Below are positions 1 through 12,829 of a stretch of 64,000 nucleotides of DNA, piece after piece. The notes beneath the pieces were generated by a model. That model was not told where the DNA came from, ran no database searches, and worked only from the letters and a program-made list of their open reading frames with translations. The position numbers and the translations under genes are program-made. Each line of letters opens with the position of its first letter. The first letter of the stretch is position 1. The DNA comes from Heterobilharzia americana (lineage: Eukaryota; Platyhelminthes; Trematoda; Strigeidida; Schistosomatidae): the NCBI GenBank assembly GCA_944470555.2, contig OX104127.1:47482934-47546933 (forward strand), written 5' to 3'.

Positions 1-1200
1 GTCCATCATCCACTAATTAGAAAGCGTGCCTAGTCTTATGCACCACAGCTCCACACCCTAAACCTACTAATGCTAATATCATATGACGGGGTAGACGATG
101 TTAAACTTTGAATGGCTGTAACGGGCTATTTTTACATAAAAAAACTCAATACAATGGTGGAGTGGTGCAGTAGATGGTAACGGCAGTCAGACGTCAGTGA
201 GAGTGCATCGCTGCATATCAGTCATGACACTGCACATGACCAAGCGATTAATGATAGGCTAATAACCACGGATTCTTAATATAAGGATTTCATTGTCATT
301 GTAAGTCATGATCCTGAAACCATAGCATACTGTAGATCGTCGGCTGAAAAGGCTTTTTTAAGTCTTACATGGTGTTTGTAAGGGTTTTCACGGATTTGAT
401 GAAGAAATGTTTACAATATTAAGCAAGACATACACCACACTTCACTAGGAATCTAGGATCCAAGCAGTGTGCCCATGTTCCAAAAGTAAAGCAGATATAG
501 TCGAATGGATTTAAATAGTAGGGACCATATTAAGAAATGTTTTATTTAAACTTTTACGAGATACAACCTGCTTGCCTTAATTTACCTACACTTTCAACAA
601 AAGTTAGGAAAATACATCATTAAAGTAGCCAGAGGATTTGAGTGCTAATTTATGCTCTTTTTTTACTGTCGTACAGATCACTTGCTAGTGGTGCAACATT
701 GAAGCATGGATGATCTATCAATAACACAAAGGAGGAGTCGCTGACCACCGACTTATCATCCTTTCATTCAGCTGACCTAGCATTTACACTACTTTAGCAC
801 ATTCTTTCTTTAGTCTTCACTTTACTTGTTATACTTATTCATTACCTCTTGGTCATCTACAATATACTTTCTAATAAGCAACCTTTTCTTTTACTTTTAA
901 ATTGGCCTCTTCTAGCATCTAAAATTCTTGGTACCTAATCTATACAGACAGGAGTTGTGAATAGTTTATAATCCATTCTGAGCTCATTGTGGAAATCTAA
1001 GGGAAAAGTAATGTTTAGAGTGTGAAAAAAAGCAACTAGTCGGATCATGATCTGATAATTACAACGAAAAAATTGATTTTCTAGTAATAATGGTAGCCCA
1101 CAATCGGCTTCTTTAGCGATTGGATTGGTTTCACGGGGTAGGGTTGCTAGCCCCATGCCCAATCTTCCCTCTTTATCCAGGCTTAAGACCGGCTAGTAAC
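1..1200. other. Non-coding stretch, nothing recognised
   Basis: AT-rich sequence with many stops in all frames. The only sizeable open frame, on the minus strand near 935-1162, shows no domain, no repeats and no plausible splice context. I see no retroelement motif, tandem repeat or RNA gene. It may be intergenic or a long intron. Confidence 0.5.
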
Positions 1201-1204
1201 TAGT

Positions 1205-2420
1205 GAACGCTAGTTAACGCTACGCATCAACATAGAACAGAGCATAGAATGGCAGTCAGCTCTCTACCTCAACTTCATCGACTTTGAAAAGACCTTCGAC
1301 AGCCTCCACCCAGAAGTAATTTGGCAGTTGCTTCAACACTACGGAGTGCCCACTAATCTTTATCAACCTCATTCAACAGCTATATGAAAACGCCACACAC
1401 CAAGTGATCCACAATGGAAAGCTCAGTCATGACTTTGAAGTGAAGACAGGAGTAAGACAAGGCTGCCTTCTATCACCCATGATATTCATGATTGTAGTGG
1501 ACTGGACTGGTCCATGCAACAAACCGTGAGGAGTGAGAAGAGGGGGATACGCTGGACCGGGGAAAAGATCCTAGAAGATTTGGATTTCGCCGATGACTCG
1601 TGTCTAATGTCGCACAAACTCGAAGATGTACAGGCGAAATCCAACAAGTTGACAGAAGAGGCAGAGCAGTGAAGACGGGACTTCAAGTGAACGTAGAGAA
1701 GACAGAGGTGGTGAAGATACCCAACCAACAACAAGCACCAATCACCACTAACAGGAGAAACCTAAAGGAAGTAGTCTATTTCAGCCACTTAGGCAGCAAC
1801 GTTTCAACTACAGGTGGCACAGATGAAGACGTCAAGGCCAGGATAGGAAAGACAGGCGTTCATTAACCTGAAACCAGTGTGGAGATCTACTGCACTTAGC
1901 ATAAAGCGTGAACAAGATTAGGATTTTCAACAGTAATTCAATCAAGTCAGTGCTTCTATATGGTTCAGAGACTTGTCACATTACGATAGGCATTTCCAAC
2001 AAACTGCAGATATCGACAACTGCCTACACTCGTTACTGAAGATTAGATGGCCAGAAAGAATAAGCAACAAGGAACTCTGGTTGGCGGCAACCAACCAACC
2101 AACAACCCATCACCCAACAAATATGAAGAAGAGAGTGGAGATGGATTGGGCATACACTGAGAAGACCGTTCGGGGACATCACGCGTCAGGCCAGGTTCTC
2201 GAGTGGACCCCAAATGGGAAACGGCGAGTTGGGTGTCTGAGGCGAGGGTGACATGGAGGAGATGATATGAGGAAGAAATGAAAGCTTCTGGGCAGTCGTG
2301 GAGGAAGGTTAAAAAGATTTCAGAGAACAGAGTGCAATGGAGACGTGCTACTGAAGCCCTGTGTTCCACTAGGAACCCAAGGGTAAATAATAATAGCAGT
2401 TTACTAACAAACATCTATAG
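1205..2420 (+). mobile_element. Decayed RTE-type non-LTR retrotransposon, 3' part
   Basis: Broken reverse-transcriptase sequence on the plus strand. Around 1265-1300 it reads FIDFEKTFDSLH, the RT palm motif with the first catalytic Asp region. Around 1440-1480 it reads GVRQGCLLSP, and around 1585 DFADDS, the catalytic FADD box. The 3' third (2120-2390) encodes the basic tail typical of RTE-clade elements, with a GKRRVG segment near 2220, and ends in short TAA-type repeats (TAAATAATAATAG) near 2385. Several frameshifts and stops make it a dead copy. The endonuclease half is absent, so it is 5' truncated near 1205. RTE assignment rests on motif style only. Confidence 0.75.
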
Positions 2421-3835
2421 CTATTTGAAAGTTTTAAAATACCCAGTATAGAATTGAGTTTTGGGTACCGGTGGTTTGTAAGTATGAAAAGCTTCAAGTT
2501 CAAATTTAAATAAGTCTAAAACAAGGTGTTGTTACATAACTGCAACCCAGCTATATCCTTATTTAACAATTCCCATATTAATGGACAGGTGAATATACGC
2601 AGAATTTGATAGTAGAACCCAGTTTAAATCCGCGTATATAACAGGAAAATACCACTGTTATTAGTACTTTGTTTAACAGAGCAACAGTAGAAACAGAATA
2701 AACCCGGTTTAGCTAACAAAATAACCACTCACCTTCAGATGATTTTTGATTACATAAAAGATAATTCCGATCTGTGCTCATTTAAACTTAAATATCTCAT
2801 GTAGGCAAGTGTTATTCTTTGTAAGCAATAAATTAATAGTTGTCCATTCTTTGGTATTTTTCTCGTGATATAAAAGATTGCATTGATGCACACAAAGAAA
2901 CTTAGTGAACACAGAGAGCAGTCAATACCTCTTACTAAGTTGGAGAACCATTTACAAGATGGAAAGACCTGGTTGAAACTCCTCGAAATTGAGTAGTGTT
3001 TCCTACCGCCCAACTGCAGTGTCAAAAGGGTTTCCATCAGACACTGCCTACGATAATCATCTTCTGAAATGAACATCAAACGACTGAAATGACTTCCTAA
3101 ATATGCTATTCAGTAGTATATCCCGTTAGTTAAGGACATTTTTGTAACAGATCATAATCTGGGATTTCGATAGGGTGCCTCTCAAAAGAAACCCACTGGA
3201 TTTAAACCCACTGTCAATAAAACAGGAAATTCGCACTACGAAACTATCAGTTTGAGCTGACAGGATACCTGAGTGCTCCAATGATCTTTCGCTGATAATC
3301 TCTTAGCTGGTACTGAGCGTGGTTATAAATTTCCGTGTAGACGTTCAGTGCATCGAAATCAGATAACTCAATGGAATAGTGACAAGAATTTCGCACAGCC
3401 TTAAGAGATGAACTTTCACGAATACGAAGGTGACTGTCTCGAAGCAGCGAAGAATAGAACTATATAAATCATCTGTTGTAGAAAGAACTCATATGGACAA
3501 TTGAAATGGAAAGCAAACACTGGTGTAAACGGCAAAAGGCGAATGCCCCAAAGGTTAGGAAGTGTTTTCAAGGTAGAAGGCATCAAAAATGCTTTTAATA
3601 AAGGTTAGTGAAACATCAGGCAGTTCAAACAATTCAATTTTCTGGTCACCTGAAAAATACGCCTACGTTACGAGCCAACGCAAAAAACGCCCAATAAGAA
3701 CAAGGGAAGTAAAAATATGACCTACAGATCACCAATCACATTTTAGAAATGTAAAACTATTCAGTCATTGGCTACGCCTTAAATGTTAAAAATTGGTATA
3801 TTGTGACCGCACAGTTCGAAAATCATTCAGTCATC
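2421..3835. other. Non-coding stretch upstream of adenosine kinase
   Basis: No coding region or recognisable repeat seen. The last few hundred bases should contain the promoter and 5' UTR of the adenosine kinase gene, but I cannot place a TATA box or start site with confidence. Confidence 0.45.
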
Positions 3836-4916
3836 ATGGCAACAATCCCGGCAGGATATATTTTTGGCATGGGTAATCCGTTGTTGGATATGTTATGTAG
3901 CGCTGAAGAAGAACTGCTTAAATCTTACGGTCTGGAAACAGATAATGCAATACTGGCTGAAGCAAAGCATATGAGTCTTTACACGGAAGTGATGAAAAGA
4001 CCTGATGTAAGATACGTTGCTGGAGGATCTACGTTGAACACAGTTAAAATGATTCAGTGGATACTGGAAAAACCATTTTCATGTTCATACGTGGGATGTG
4101 TAGGTGAGGACCAGATGGGCAGACGTATTGAAAATGAATGTCAAGCTTTGGGACTGACAACAGAATTTCAAGTCACAAAGAAATCTGTAGAAACTGGAAA
4201 AGTAGCAGTTCTAATCAACAAGAAAAACCGCAGTATGGTTACTCATTTGGGGGCAGCATGTGATCTTTCTGTGGACCATATTAAACAGCCACACGTTTGG
4301 AAACTCGTGGAGAGGGCACGTGTGTACTACATTGCAGTAGGTCCGTATATTGTTACATTCAATTATTTTTAAGGGTTATGTAATATCTTCTTGTTATGAA
4401 GGCATGCTTGAAGTGGTTAAACATGCATTGGCTTCCAGCAAAATGTTCTGCTTCAATCTGAGTGCTCCTTTTTTACCTCAATTCAAGACTCAAGAAGTGG
4501 ATGAAATGATAGCATACGCAAACATTGTTTTTGGAAATCATTCCGAAGTGCTAGCGTATGGAAAAGCCCATGACCTTTCTGATTCAACAGTACATGGAGT
4601 AGCTCAGTATATAGCCAGCAGACCGTTTGCGGCTGAAAAGAAAAGTAATCGTTTAGTCATCATTACACAGGGCAAAGATGCCGTCGTGTATGTTGAATCT
4701 TCTGACCTAAAGGTCAATGAATTCCCAGTCAATCAGCTGGACGCCTATCGGATTGTGGACACAAATGGCGCTGGAGATGCTTTTGCCGCTGGTTTCATTG
4801 CGGAGTATATACGAAGCAAGTCAGTCGTCAACTCACTTAAATCTGCCTTGAAAGCCGCCACTTATATTATATATAGATCTGGGTTTTCTCTGGGTCACAG
4901 GGATACGTACGTGTAA
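3836..4916 (+). CDS. AK: Adenosine kinase, two exons, complete
   Basis: ATP-dependent phosphorylation of adenosine to AMP in purine salvage, a cytosolic PfkB-family ribokinase fold. Schistosomes lack de novo purine synthesis, so the pathway matters to them (established). Exon 1 is 3836-4336 and exon 2 is 4374-4916; the 37-bp intron 4337-4373 begins GTAGGT and ends TTTAAG. The joined frame gives YIA-GYV at the junction, as expected in the family. Seen in the product of 347 residues: nucleoside-binding GNPLLDM at 13-19 (Asp18), GGSTLN at 63-68, and the anion-hole/catalytic motif DTNGAGDAF at 296-304 with Asp302 as base. Length matches animal enzymes (about 345-360). Start: the frame is open to a GTG at 3803, but the first ATG is 3836, followed by G at +4. 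No stop or missing key residue, so it is probably functional. Confidence 0.95.
4337..4373 (+). other. 37-bp micro-intron of adenosine kinase
   Basis: GT at 4337 and AG at 4372-4373, phase 0. Without removal, exon 1 runs into a stop at 4370-4372 and the conserved YIAG segment is lost. Introns this short are a known feature of schistosome genes, especially near 5' ends. Confidence 0.9.
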
Positions 4917-5535
4917 ATATAACCTCACAATATTACCAAACTCGCCTTTATTATTTCCATCGCCAGACTGAATAAGCAGGGAATATCTGGTAGCATGAAA
5001 GTGTTCTTCCCTTTGACAACAGAGTATGACTTCAAACTCGGTCACACTTCACTGAATACCTGTCCCGTACAACAGCTCTGATGACTGGTATTTGTCCAAG
5101 TTTTGCAGTAGAGTCAAAGAGAAGTATCGCATCAGGTTAGAATAACTGTCTGAGAGCTTGTAAAAATTTCAGGTGAGTTACAATTTTATTAAGAGCATGC
5201 GTGACACCTAGTGAGTCCTAATGCTAAAAGTAAACGTACCTTCATACGTCACGTCATCGTGAGTTGAGCCGATGTGTAATGTGTATGTAATAAGTCTCTA
5301 TATTAGTGCCTCTGCCTCCTTACTCTTCAAAAATAAGAACATATTTTCGTAATTACATAATATTTCGGTAAAATGCAAGATAATCTATAACAACGTGAGA
5401 ATTTCTAACTATTCTTGGAAATACAAACGTACAAAACTAGATCACTCAAACATTACGAGTGTGTGTTTATATACTTACTCCAAATCCACACCGACCAGGC
5501 CTTAAATAACGAATACCTCTGTTACATCTCAATCA
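4917..5535. other. Downstream of adenosine kinase, no gene seen
   Basis: Contains the 3' UTR of adenosine kinase and flanking sequence. No clear AATAAA was placed and no retroelement motif was recognised. Confidence 0.4.
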
Positions 5536-5634
5536 CAGAGAAAAAAAGTGCCGGAGAAACTATCTAGGTTACGTCCAGGCAAGTCCCCTGGCTGCGATAA
5601 CCTAAAACCGGTGATCCTAAAAAACCGCTAAGGT
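5536..5634 (+). pseudogene. CR1-like reverse transcriptase fragment
   Basis: About 30 codons on the plus strand contain GKSPGCDNLKPVILK, the conserved block that opens the RT domain in CR1/Jockey-group elements (usually GxSPGPDxIxPxxLK). It is followed at once by a stop (TAA near 5630). No flanking RT motif was found, so this is a small relic. Confidence 0.6.
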
Positions 5635-5659
5635 GCTTGCAAAACCAAACTACAACCTT

Positions 5660-6060
5660 TTTAGGTACTCAACAGCGACTGCAGGGTTTTGATTACGAAT
5701 GTTTTTGTAGCATTGCTCGTGTATGGTGGGATCACCATGTGAGCAATGTTGAAATCAGGCGAAGGATACAGGCAGGTTGGATTGACGGGGTTGTGAACCT
5801 TCATTAGATGAGATGGCTTGAACACGTACTGTGCATGGCGAGCCACCGCCTACCTCAACGTGCAATGTTAGGGGAAGCTGGACTAGGTTGGAAGTGTTCA
5901 GGGGGTTCAGACCGAAGCGTTGCTCCATTTGATGGAGTATCTCACTGTTGGTCTGAGCCGTATGTGGGGATGTAGACTGCCTGGTTGGAGTTCCTGAGAC
6001 GATAGAAATCAGTGGTTGATGACATGGATGACAAATCGGTCGCAGTGGTGCAGATGTATT
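5660..6060 (+). mobile_element. RTE-type element, C-terminal fragment
   Basis: Plus-strand translation around 5725-6010 matches, block by block, the C-terminal region of the RTE element at 53319-53885 in this window: HHVSN, VVNLH, MRWLEHVL, ASHRLPQ and a downstream Trp-rich piece. Stops and frameshifts interrupt it. It is a 5'-truncated, older relative of that element. The long minus-strand open frame across the same bases (5755-6144) is largely a shadow of this. Confidence 0.7.
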
Positions 6061-6847
6061 TCCTTTGACGTCTTCTAAAGCTTGAGTATCCGCGCTAACC
6101 TTTATCTTCAGACTGTTTATTCTCTTAAACAACTTTGACATCACTTATTCTACCCAACAGTCTCTGTATACTACTATGAAGTGTGGTAACTTGAACTGAT
6201 GTGCGAGGTTCTACTTTGATTTTGTCTGTTTGAGCAATGATTCAGGACTATTAGTTTCAGCAGCCGCATCCAGTGGAGTTGAATTGATAGCTTTTCTGAC
6301 TTTGTATGCTTAGGGATGGGAATGTGACATAAGCATTTACTCTCATCAATCCGTTCGATGGCATTTTGCACCAGTGTGGATTTAGTGTTGGAATTATCAA
6401 GGTGTGCTTGAAATCGGAAGCTCAGCTATTTCTGAAAGGCTCAGTGCATCTTCGTTGGGGCTGGTATGAGATTAACATCTTTGTTAGTTGATTTTTTTTC
6501 CTATATGAAGCGATACAGGTTTTTCGAGTTACTTTGTAACTTTGTTGTTGAGTTTGACTGATAGCTACGCCTTTGCGTGCGAAATTTTACCTTGCATGGG
6601 TTGTGAATTCTTCGGTAGGTCAGGAAATTTGACTTTCCAATTTATGAGTGCCACTTGACTTACATTTGTTATTTAGTCTGGAGTAACCTCTCCATCACAC
6701 CTTAGCCATAAAGGTCTCAGTGATAGTAGGTGAGTTATCCATGGCAGGCTTAGGTGATTGGCCTCAAAAATTATTTCTGTCACCTGTTTCTAGTTGTCAT
6801 CTATTGTAAGGCTCCAGTTCTCAGGCCAAGGTGCATGTGTGAGGTAA

Positions 6848-7210
6848 TCACTTATGGTCTGTGATAGGGGTGTCACCATGGCTGTGTTTCGACCTTAGGT
6901 TGACAGTCCTCATAAGACTGGCATAATCAGTTTTTGGCAGTTTGAGGTTCAGTTTGTGAGGAGACCATGGCAATAGAAGTTGCAGAGCCTGGGGCACTTG
7001 AGTGACAAGTTTTTCCTTATGCAACAACCACTGACTGAAGGGATCTTGGTGGTTTCCGCCCACATTCTTGCTTGGTTGGCCTTGACTTATCCTCATAAGC
7101 CATACCGCGCCTGCTACATGGTCTTTCATTTCATACCAAGCTTGTAGAGCCTCTGTGAGGGATGTATATAAGTCAAATTGGGTGGCGAGTAATTTGGGGG
7201 TTGGAATAGA
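6848..7210 (-). pseudogene. Possible exon of an unrecognised gene or gene relic
   Basis: On the minus strand a frame of about 120 codons is open from a possible acceptor (CCCTATAG, ending at 7211) to a stop at 6848. The product is not repetitive, has balanced composition with Trp, Leu and His spread along it, and does not match any retroelement family in the window. Downstream on the same strand (6790-6640) further coding-like stretches such as FEANHLSLPW appear, but with frame breaks. It may be a real exon or a decayed host gene. I do not recognise the family and give no function. Confidence 0.3.
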
Positions 7211-9210
7211 CTATAGGGTGTGGTGGTCACAGCAGTCTACAAACGCTGTTTGCCAGTAGGTCGTTTAAACCAACTTTGTCTGCTTGCCACAGTTTGGTGT
7301 TATGGAGGTATCGCTCTTTAGCAGTGATCGCTTGGCAGTTCCGAAATACCGAGAACAACCTCTGTGGTATTTTTGTTTAAATTCTAAACTAGAATTTTCC
7401 TCCTTTCATCTCTGAATGACTACGACAAGTCGCAGTCTAAGAAAAACTACCAGTCTCAATGGCTTGTTTCAAGGTACTCGTCTGCCTCGAGAAAGACAAG
7501 CCCCGCGGGGAGAGGAAAAAACTCTAGTGCTTGACAGTATTTGACCCATGTCTAGTCGAACTACTATTTCTGAATCAATCGTCTGTTGAAATATAGACAC
7601 TAAACAAGATAGTGGAGTTGGCTTTCCTGTGACTTGTCTTCATCACCGGTAAAATATATGACTTTCAAGTACATTTGGGACATAGTTTCTCCTCTGATCT
7701 TGATACTTCGATATCCGGAGCATCCTGATTGTTTTTTATGACATTTCCTGGTTCGCAGTTTCCTGATGTCGAGTTGGAGATATATAATTCAGGGTGGTTG
7801 GCGTGAGTCGTTATCCACCATGTTTGCGACTATTTTGTAGCATAAGGGAGCTGCTGTTTGTTATGCACATGACATCTATGGGTGTTTGATAAAGAGGCAT
7901 CAGTGCTCGGATTCTCCACTACTTGGCTTGTGCTACAGTTAGACGTTTTCTCACGAGATAAAGTTTTTCCTGTAGGTATGGGGATCGCTTTTATTGTCAC
8001 CACCTAGGACCGACTGTTTTGAATCACCATGAAAATGTTTTTTAAAAAATACCATATGCGGTTGTAGAGAAAAGTAGTGGAACAACAGAACGTAAAAAAC
8101 TTTGTGTCAGCTTACCCTCACATACTGGTCATTTGGCTGTCTGTATTCTACCAGTAAGTCTAACAGTGAGCTGCAGATGCCTCTCTGGAAACGGGATACA
8201 TTTTTTGGAGAACGACCTCAAAAGAGAAATAAATGCTAAGGAATCTGCGAAAACGAAGAACCGCATGTTAGAGGTAGTTTGGTAGGTTCGAAGAAGTAAT
8301 GTTGCTGGTTTTCCCAGTTGGGTTGCGTGTTTACGACCTCGAAGTTGCCTAATACGTGCAGTTACGTGAGTAATGCTAAACCTAGCGTTAATAAACAGAA
8401 TGTTCCCAAAAGGAAATCTCGAGTGTGAGGTAACTTATGTAGGGAAAGAAACGATATTCACCATCTTTTGCTTATAATTCTCATATAAACAACAGACACG
8501 GTTCGGGAGGTAATCTTTAGAGGCTGAATCATAGCTTCCAACCTTTTAGAATTTTGAATTGTTTAGAAACAAATCAATTGGGAATCTGCAGTGAGCAATG
8601 GTGTCGTTCGGCAAATGAAAAAAGGAATACGGTTTTTAAACATCCCCAACCGCAGATACGAAAGTCAATGAATATCGTGGTGTTAAGTAATTTTGTAGTA
8701 TCTAAGCGCCAGAGTACAAACTAAGTTTGGGCCATACTCGAGTGCAAGGTGTCCGAGAAATTTAGCCGTATCCCAGTCACCCAAATAAACTTTACAACAC
8801 ATACTTCGGGTTATAAAATAAAATCCGAAACGTTCGACTATGAGTGCAAAATAACTTTATTGTTAATAATGAAGCAACAATTCTTGCTTTAGCTAACCAC
8901 CTAAAGACACTTTATGTGCTCTATGTACATATCAATATTGAGACGTTTACCTGAGATATCAATTTTAAAAAATACAGAACATAAACCACTACTAAGCGCC
9001 TATAACTCAGAGGTTTAGGTGAAACCACTTTCCGCGCAGGAGCTAGTGCATTTATGTTTCGCAAAATCTGTTGCAGGCACAATTAGCTTAGAAAAACAAC
9101 TGAAGTTGGCAGTACTCTCTAAAATTTAATATTCCAGATATAAAGTACCGCAGTAACCTCGTATTCGAAACTGAAAATATATGCTGAGAGAGCAACGGAA
9201 AAAAAGTGAG
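7211..9210. other. Non-coding stretch, nothing recognised
   Basis: No open frame of note, no RT, endonuclease, gag or integrase motif, and no obvious tandem repeat. The right border abuts the 3' end of the A1 element. It could be old, unrecognisable repeats or intergenic DNA. Confidence 0.45.
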
Positions 9211-9889
9211 GATATCCAATATCTTTCAACGAGCTAGTGTAAGCTAATTGATTTCTTCGCGCTCGCTCCTATGTCTTGCGGAACGGTTCCAGGTGTTTGG
9301 TGGATTCCAATGCAGTGGGTCTACCCACTCGACTGCTGTACCTCTGGTTAGCTCGACGGGTGGTTGGGTTTGGTTAAATTTGTAGGGGGTGTTGTTTGTT
9401 TGTTTGCCTTTGCTTCCGAGGACTGTGGTGCAGATGGGTTCATCAAGAGTCGTGCCAGCAGACAATTAGTCGGACTGGTTGTAAAAAGGGGATGAAAAAT
9501 ATGTGCAGAGAAATCAAGGGAGGGAAAGTGCAGAGAGACAAAATAGAAAAAGAAAGGGAAAAAAGGGAGAAGAATAATATATATCAAAAAAAGATTGGGA
9601 AAAAGGAAGCGGCACGGAAGAATAAACATTGGTAGGTTCATGGGGAAAAGATGATAGGGAGAGCCTTTGTTAAAGATCGAGAACGTAAAGTCAGAAGTAA
9701 GAAGAATAAATAACATTATAGGACGAATGGGAATATAGTAATTCTTTTAGTAGAGGACGGTAACTGGAGGGGACATGTACAGGAAATTATAAGGTCAAGC
9801 CGAGTTCTCGGTGATGGTGGTTTTACTAAGTGTTTAGTAACGGTTGGTCGTACCGAGTTAGTAAGTTGTATCAGCCTAGTCCGCATCCC

Positions 9890-12820
9890 AGTTGGATGAG
9901 CGCAAACCGTGCGTCGCTGCGTAACTGCCCAAACTCTTCTTGAAGCTGTCAACAGACCGAGCAGTAGCAATCTTGGCAGGCAATGCGTTCCAGTGGCCGC
10001 AAACTCACAGAGAGAGGTGTGATCGCACACAGGTTTTCGCTCTTTGGTGAGTGATCCTCCTTGGGTTACCACGAGGATCGCCATAGTGGCCGTTCGGTAG
10101 GATTCCGCTGTTCGGATGACTTGGGTTACTGAGTATTTTGTAAGCCATTATCAAGTCACCACGTAATCTGCGGTAGCTTAGGGAGAAGAGCCCTAGATCT
10201 TTCAGCCTGTCCCGATATGGTTTTTGCCTTATTCCCACGACACCCTTTGTAGCTCGCCTTTGGACTTTCTCTAGGAGGTTCACGTCTCTTTTCAGACATG
10301 GTGGTGCAGTGACGTTGTGTACCTCTAGATAGGGTCGTATATAGGTCTTACGCAGCTTCAAAAAGAGTTCCGGGGTCAAGGCACCCAGCTGTCTGAGCAT
10401 GAAGTGCAGTGCTGCGTAGGCTCTGGGGCATCTCCTGGATAATTGGGGCTAGTGCCTAGTTTGTCAGTTAGTATTAGTCCTAGGTCTTTCTCCGTGGAGA
10501 TGTGGGAGAGTTGTGTTCCACAGAGAGAATAAGGTACCTTCTGAGGGTTTGGGGTGCGGAGAAACATGGCTCGGCATTTATCTAGGCTAAATGCAAGTCC
10601 GTTAATATCCACCCACTCTGCCGGTAATCTGAGATCACTTTGCAGTGCACTTGATTCTGTTTCTGACGTCACAGCTCTCCGTAACTTAACATCATCAGCG
10701 TAGAGTAGAATTGGGGAGCTGAGATTCAGTGGGAGGTCGTCCACAAAAAGAAGGAATAGCAGCCGACTCCGAATCGCCCCTTGTGATACACCAGATGATG
10801 ATGTCCCCCAAGTCGAGCAAACTCTGTTGGCTTTTGTGCAGAATTGTCCACCGTCTAGATAGCCCTGCAACCATAGAAGCACTTGTCCCTTGATGCCCAA
10901 CCTTTCTATTTTGTGAATAAGGACGGTGTGTGGAACTGTGCCGAAGGCCTTAGTAAAATTCAGGAAAATAACATGGACAGGAATTTGGAGGTCCCAGCAT
11001 GCCGTCCACCTATCACCTGCAGCCAGAATGTTTGCGGCACAGGACCTACCCTTTCTGAAACCACGTTGTGCATCACTAAGTGCTCCCCTCTTTTATAAGT
11101 ACTCCCTGACATGGTCGTCTACCAGACTCTCCGTTACTTTTGATACCACTGGTAGGAGGGCTATGGGTCGGTAGCATTCTGGGCTCTGCCCGTCTCCACC
11201 TTTGAAGATGGGGGACAGAATAGCACCTTTTCACTCTCGTGGAAGCATGTGATTGTCTAAGGAGTATTGAAACAAGTTACACAGCGGACCGCACAAGGCA
11301 CCCGCACATTGTTTCAGCACAGCCGGTCGGATGTCATCACACCCTGGTGATTTCCCAAGCGGAGGTTTGACAGTTTTTCGAGGACCATGGCAGGAGTTAC
11401 CCTTATTCCACGTAATCTACTGCGTTTGGTGGTGCCAAATTTCGGTCGGACAGTTGGTAATTTTGGTTTGGCAGGGACGTATTGAGTTGCGTATCGAAGG
11501 TGGCGCTAAGGGCTTCGGCGATCTCTAGTCCGGAGGGGTTCTCCCCATTTAGGCCTTTCAGGACTCAAGCCCCCTGGCTGGTGAATTTTCTGCCTGCCAT
11601 AAACCGATATAGGTTTTTGGGATTTGCCCCGAGCTTTTGAGCAAGGTTCGTCTGGAATGACCTCCCGTCTCCCCTCACTCTAACGTTACATCGATTTCTT
11701 AGGGCAATATACGTGGTGTGGTCGGACACCTTTCTGGAGGTCCTCCACTTGTGCCATGCCTTCCTCTTGGCTTTCAAAAGGCGTTCATTGCCTCACTTCA
11801 ACCATGAGGTTCGTTTCCGCGGTATTGCTGTGATTGCCGGGGCGTTTTCAGAGACAGCCCTCTTGATGATGTCTCTGCCTAGTTCCCAATGTTGGTCAAT
11901 CGACAGGTTGCTCCACTCCTGGGGTCATGGTGCTGTCGACAGATATTGGTTCATTGCCACGTAGTTCGCTTTGTTGTAGCAAAGACAAGGGCGCGATGCC
12001 TCCGATGACAGTTGTCCGGACAGTATCAGATGGAACACTACCGCGCCATGATAGCTGCTGCCGAGGGGGTTGGAACCCGTACATTTCCTACCAGCGGTGG
12101 GTCACTGGTAAAAAGGTAGTCCGGTTTGGACGGCTTTCCGCCCGACCTCCAGCAAGTGTCATCACCAATATTCCCCTGCAGCCCAGCCTTTTGGATAGTG
12201 TTGAGTAGGTTTCGGTCGAACCTCTGGCTTGAGGTTCCGTCGTCCTGCCCAAGATTGAGAGTCGGAGCATTAAAGTCGCCGGCTATAATGACCTGGTCAT
12301 ATCTGATGGACGTCGCCCGGGACATTACTTGCAGCAGTTGTCGGTTGTCTTCCACGCTGCCAGTAGGTGTTCTGTAGTCGCCTCCTAGTGGGTACTTGGT
12401 GTGTTCAACCCTACGTTGGCACCAGATGGAGTCTGGGAGCCCTGAAAGTAGGGTTACAGTTGCTTGTTCACTTTTAAGGTTATCACATATAAGCATCGCC
12501 ACTCCGCCTCCTTCCTTGAATTCCCTGTCTCTCCTGAACAGACGCATACCGTCTATACTAGTTTCGACGTCACTAGTGTCCGGTGATAACCGAGTTTCTG
12601 TCAGGATTATGATCGTTGGGGCAAGGTAGGAACAGAGAAATCGTAATTCCCCCATTTTACTTCCAAGTCCCCTCACATTACTGTAAAGACACTTGGCTAT
12701 GTTTCTAACGACATGGGGTATCTTGGTGTTGGCAGACTGGAGGGAGTCGTGCGTAGTGGCGAAACTTGCTATAGGACGACCAGCTCCAGTGAGACCGGCC
12801 CAATCACGTTTTTCCCACAA
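9890..12820 (-). pseudogene. Family A endonuclease-reverse transcriptase, broken (A1)
   Basis: The endonuclease (12820-12038) has the APE motifs: LYSNVRGL at the start, TETRLS with the catalytic Glu, GDFNAPTLNL, and a C-terminal Asp-rich block. After a linker (11777-11565) the RT follows, with SGVSQGAI and YADDVKL (catalytic YADD intact) in 10900-10376, and the C-terminal KVQRRATKGV region in 10400-10005. Frame breaks occur near 12038, 11565 and 10430. The last is a one-base shortening of a C run relative to copy A2. The product would make first-strand cDNA at a nicked target (target-primed reverse transcription). Confidence 0.8.
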
Positions 12821-12829
12821 TGGTTTCTG

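Noticed and set aside
5755..6144. Minus-strand open frame of 129 codons
   Set aside because: The plus strand of most of this interval is a clear RTE C-terminal remnant, so the minus frame is a shadow.
9348..9716. Phe/Leu-rich minus-strand open frame and its twin at 36516-36884
   Set aside because: Lies in the 3' UTR of family A with strong pyrimidine bias on that strand; looks hydrophobic because of base composition, with no gene support.
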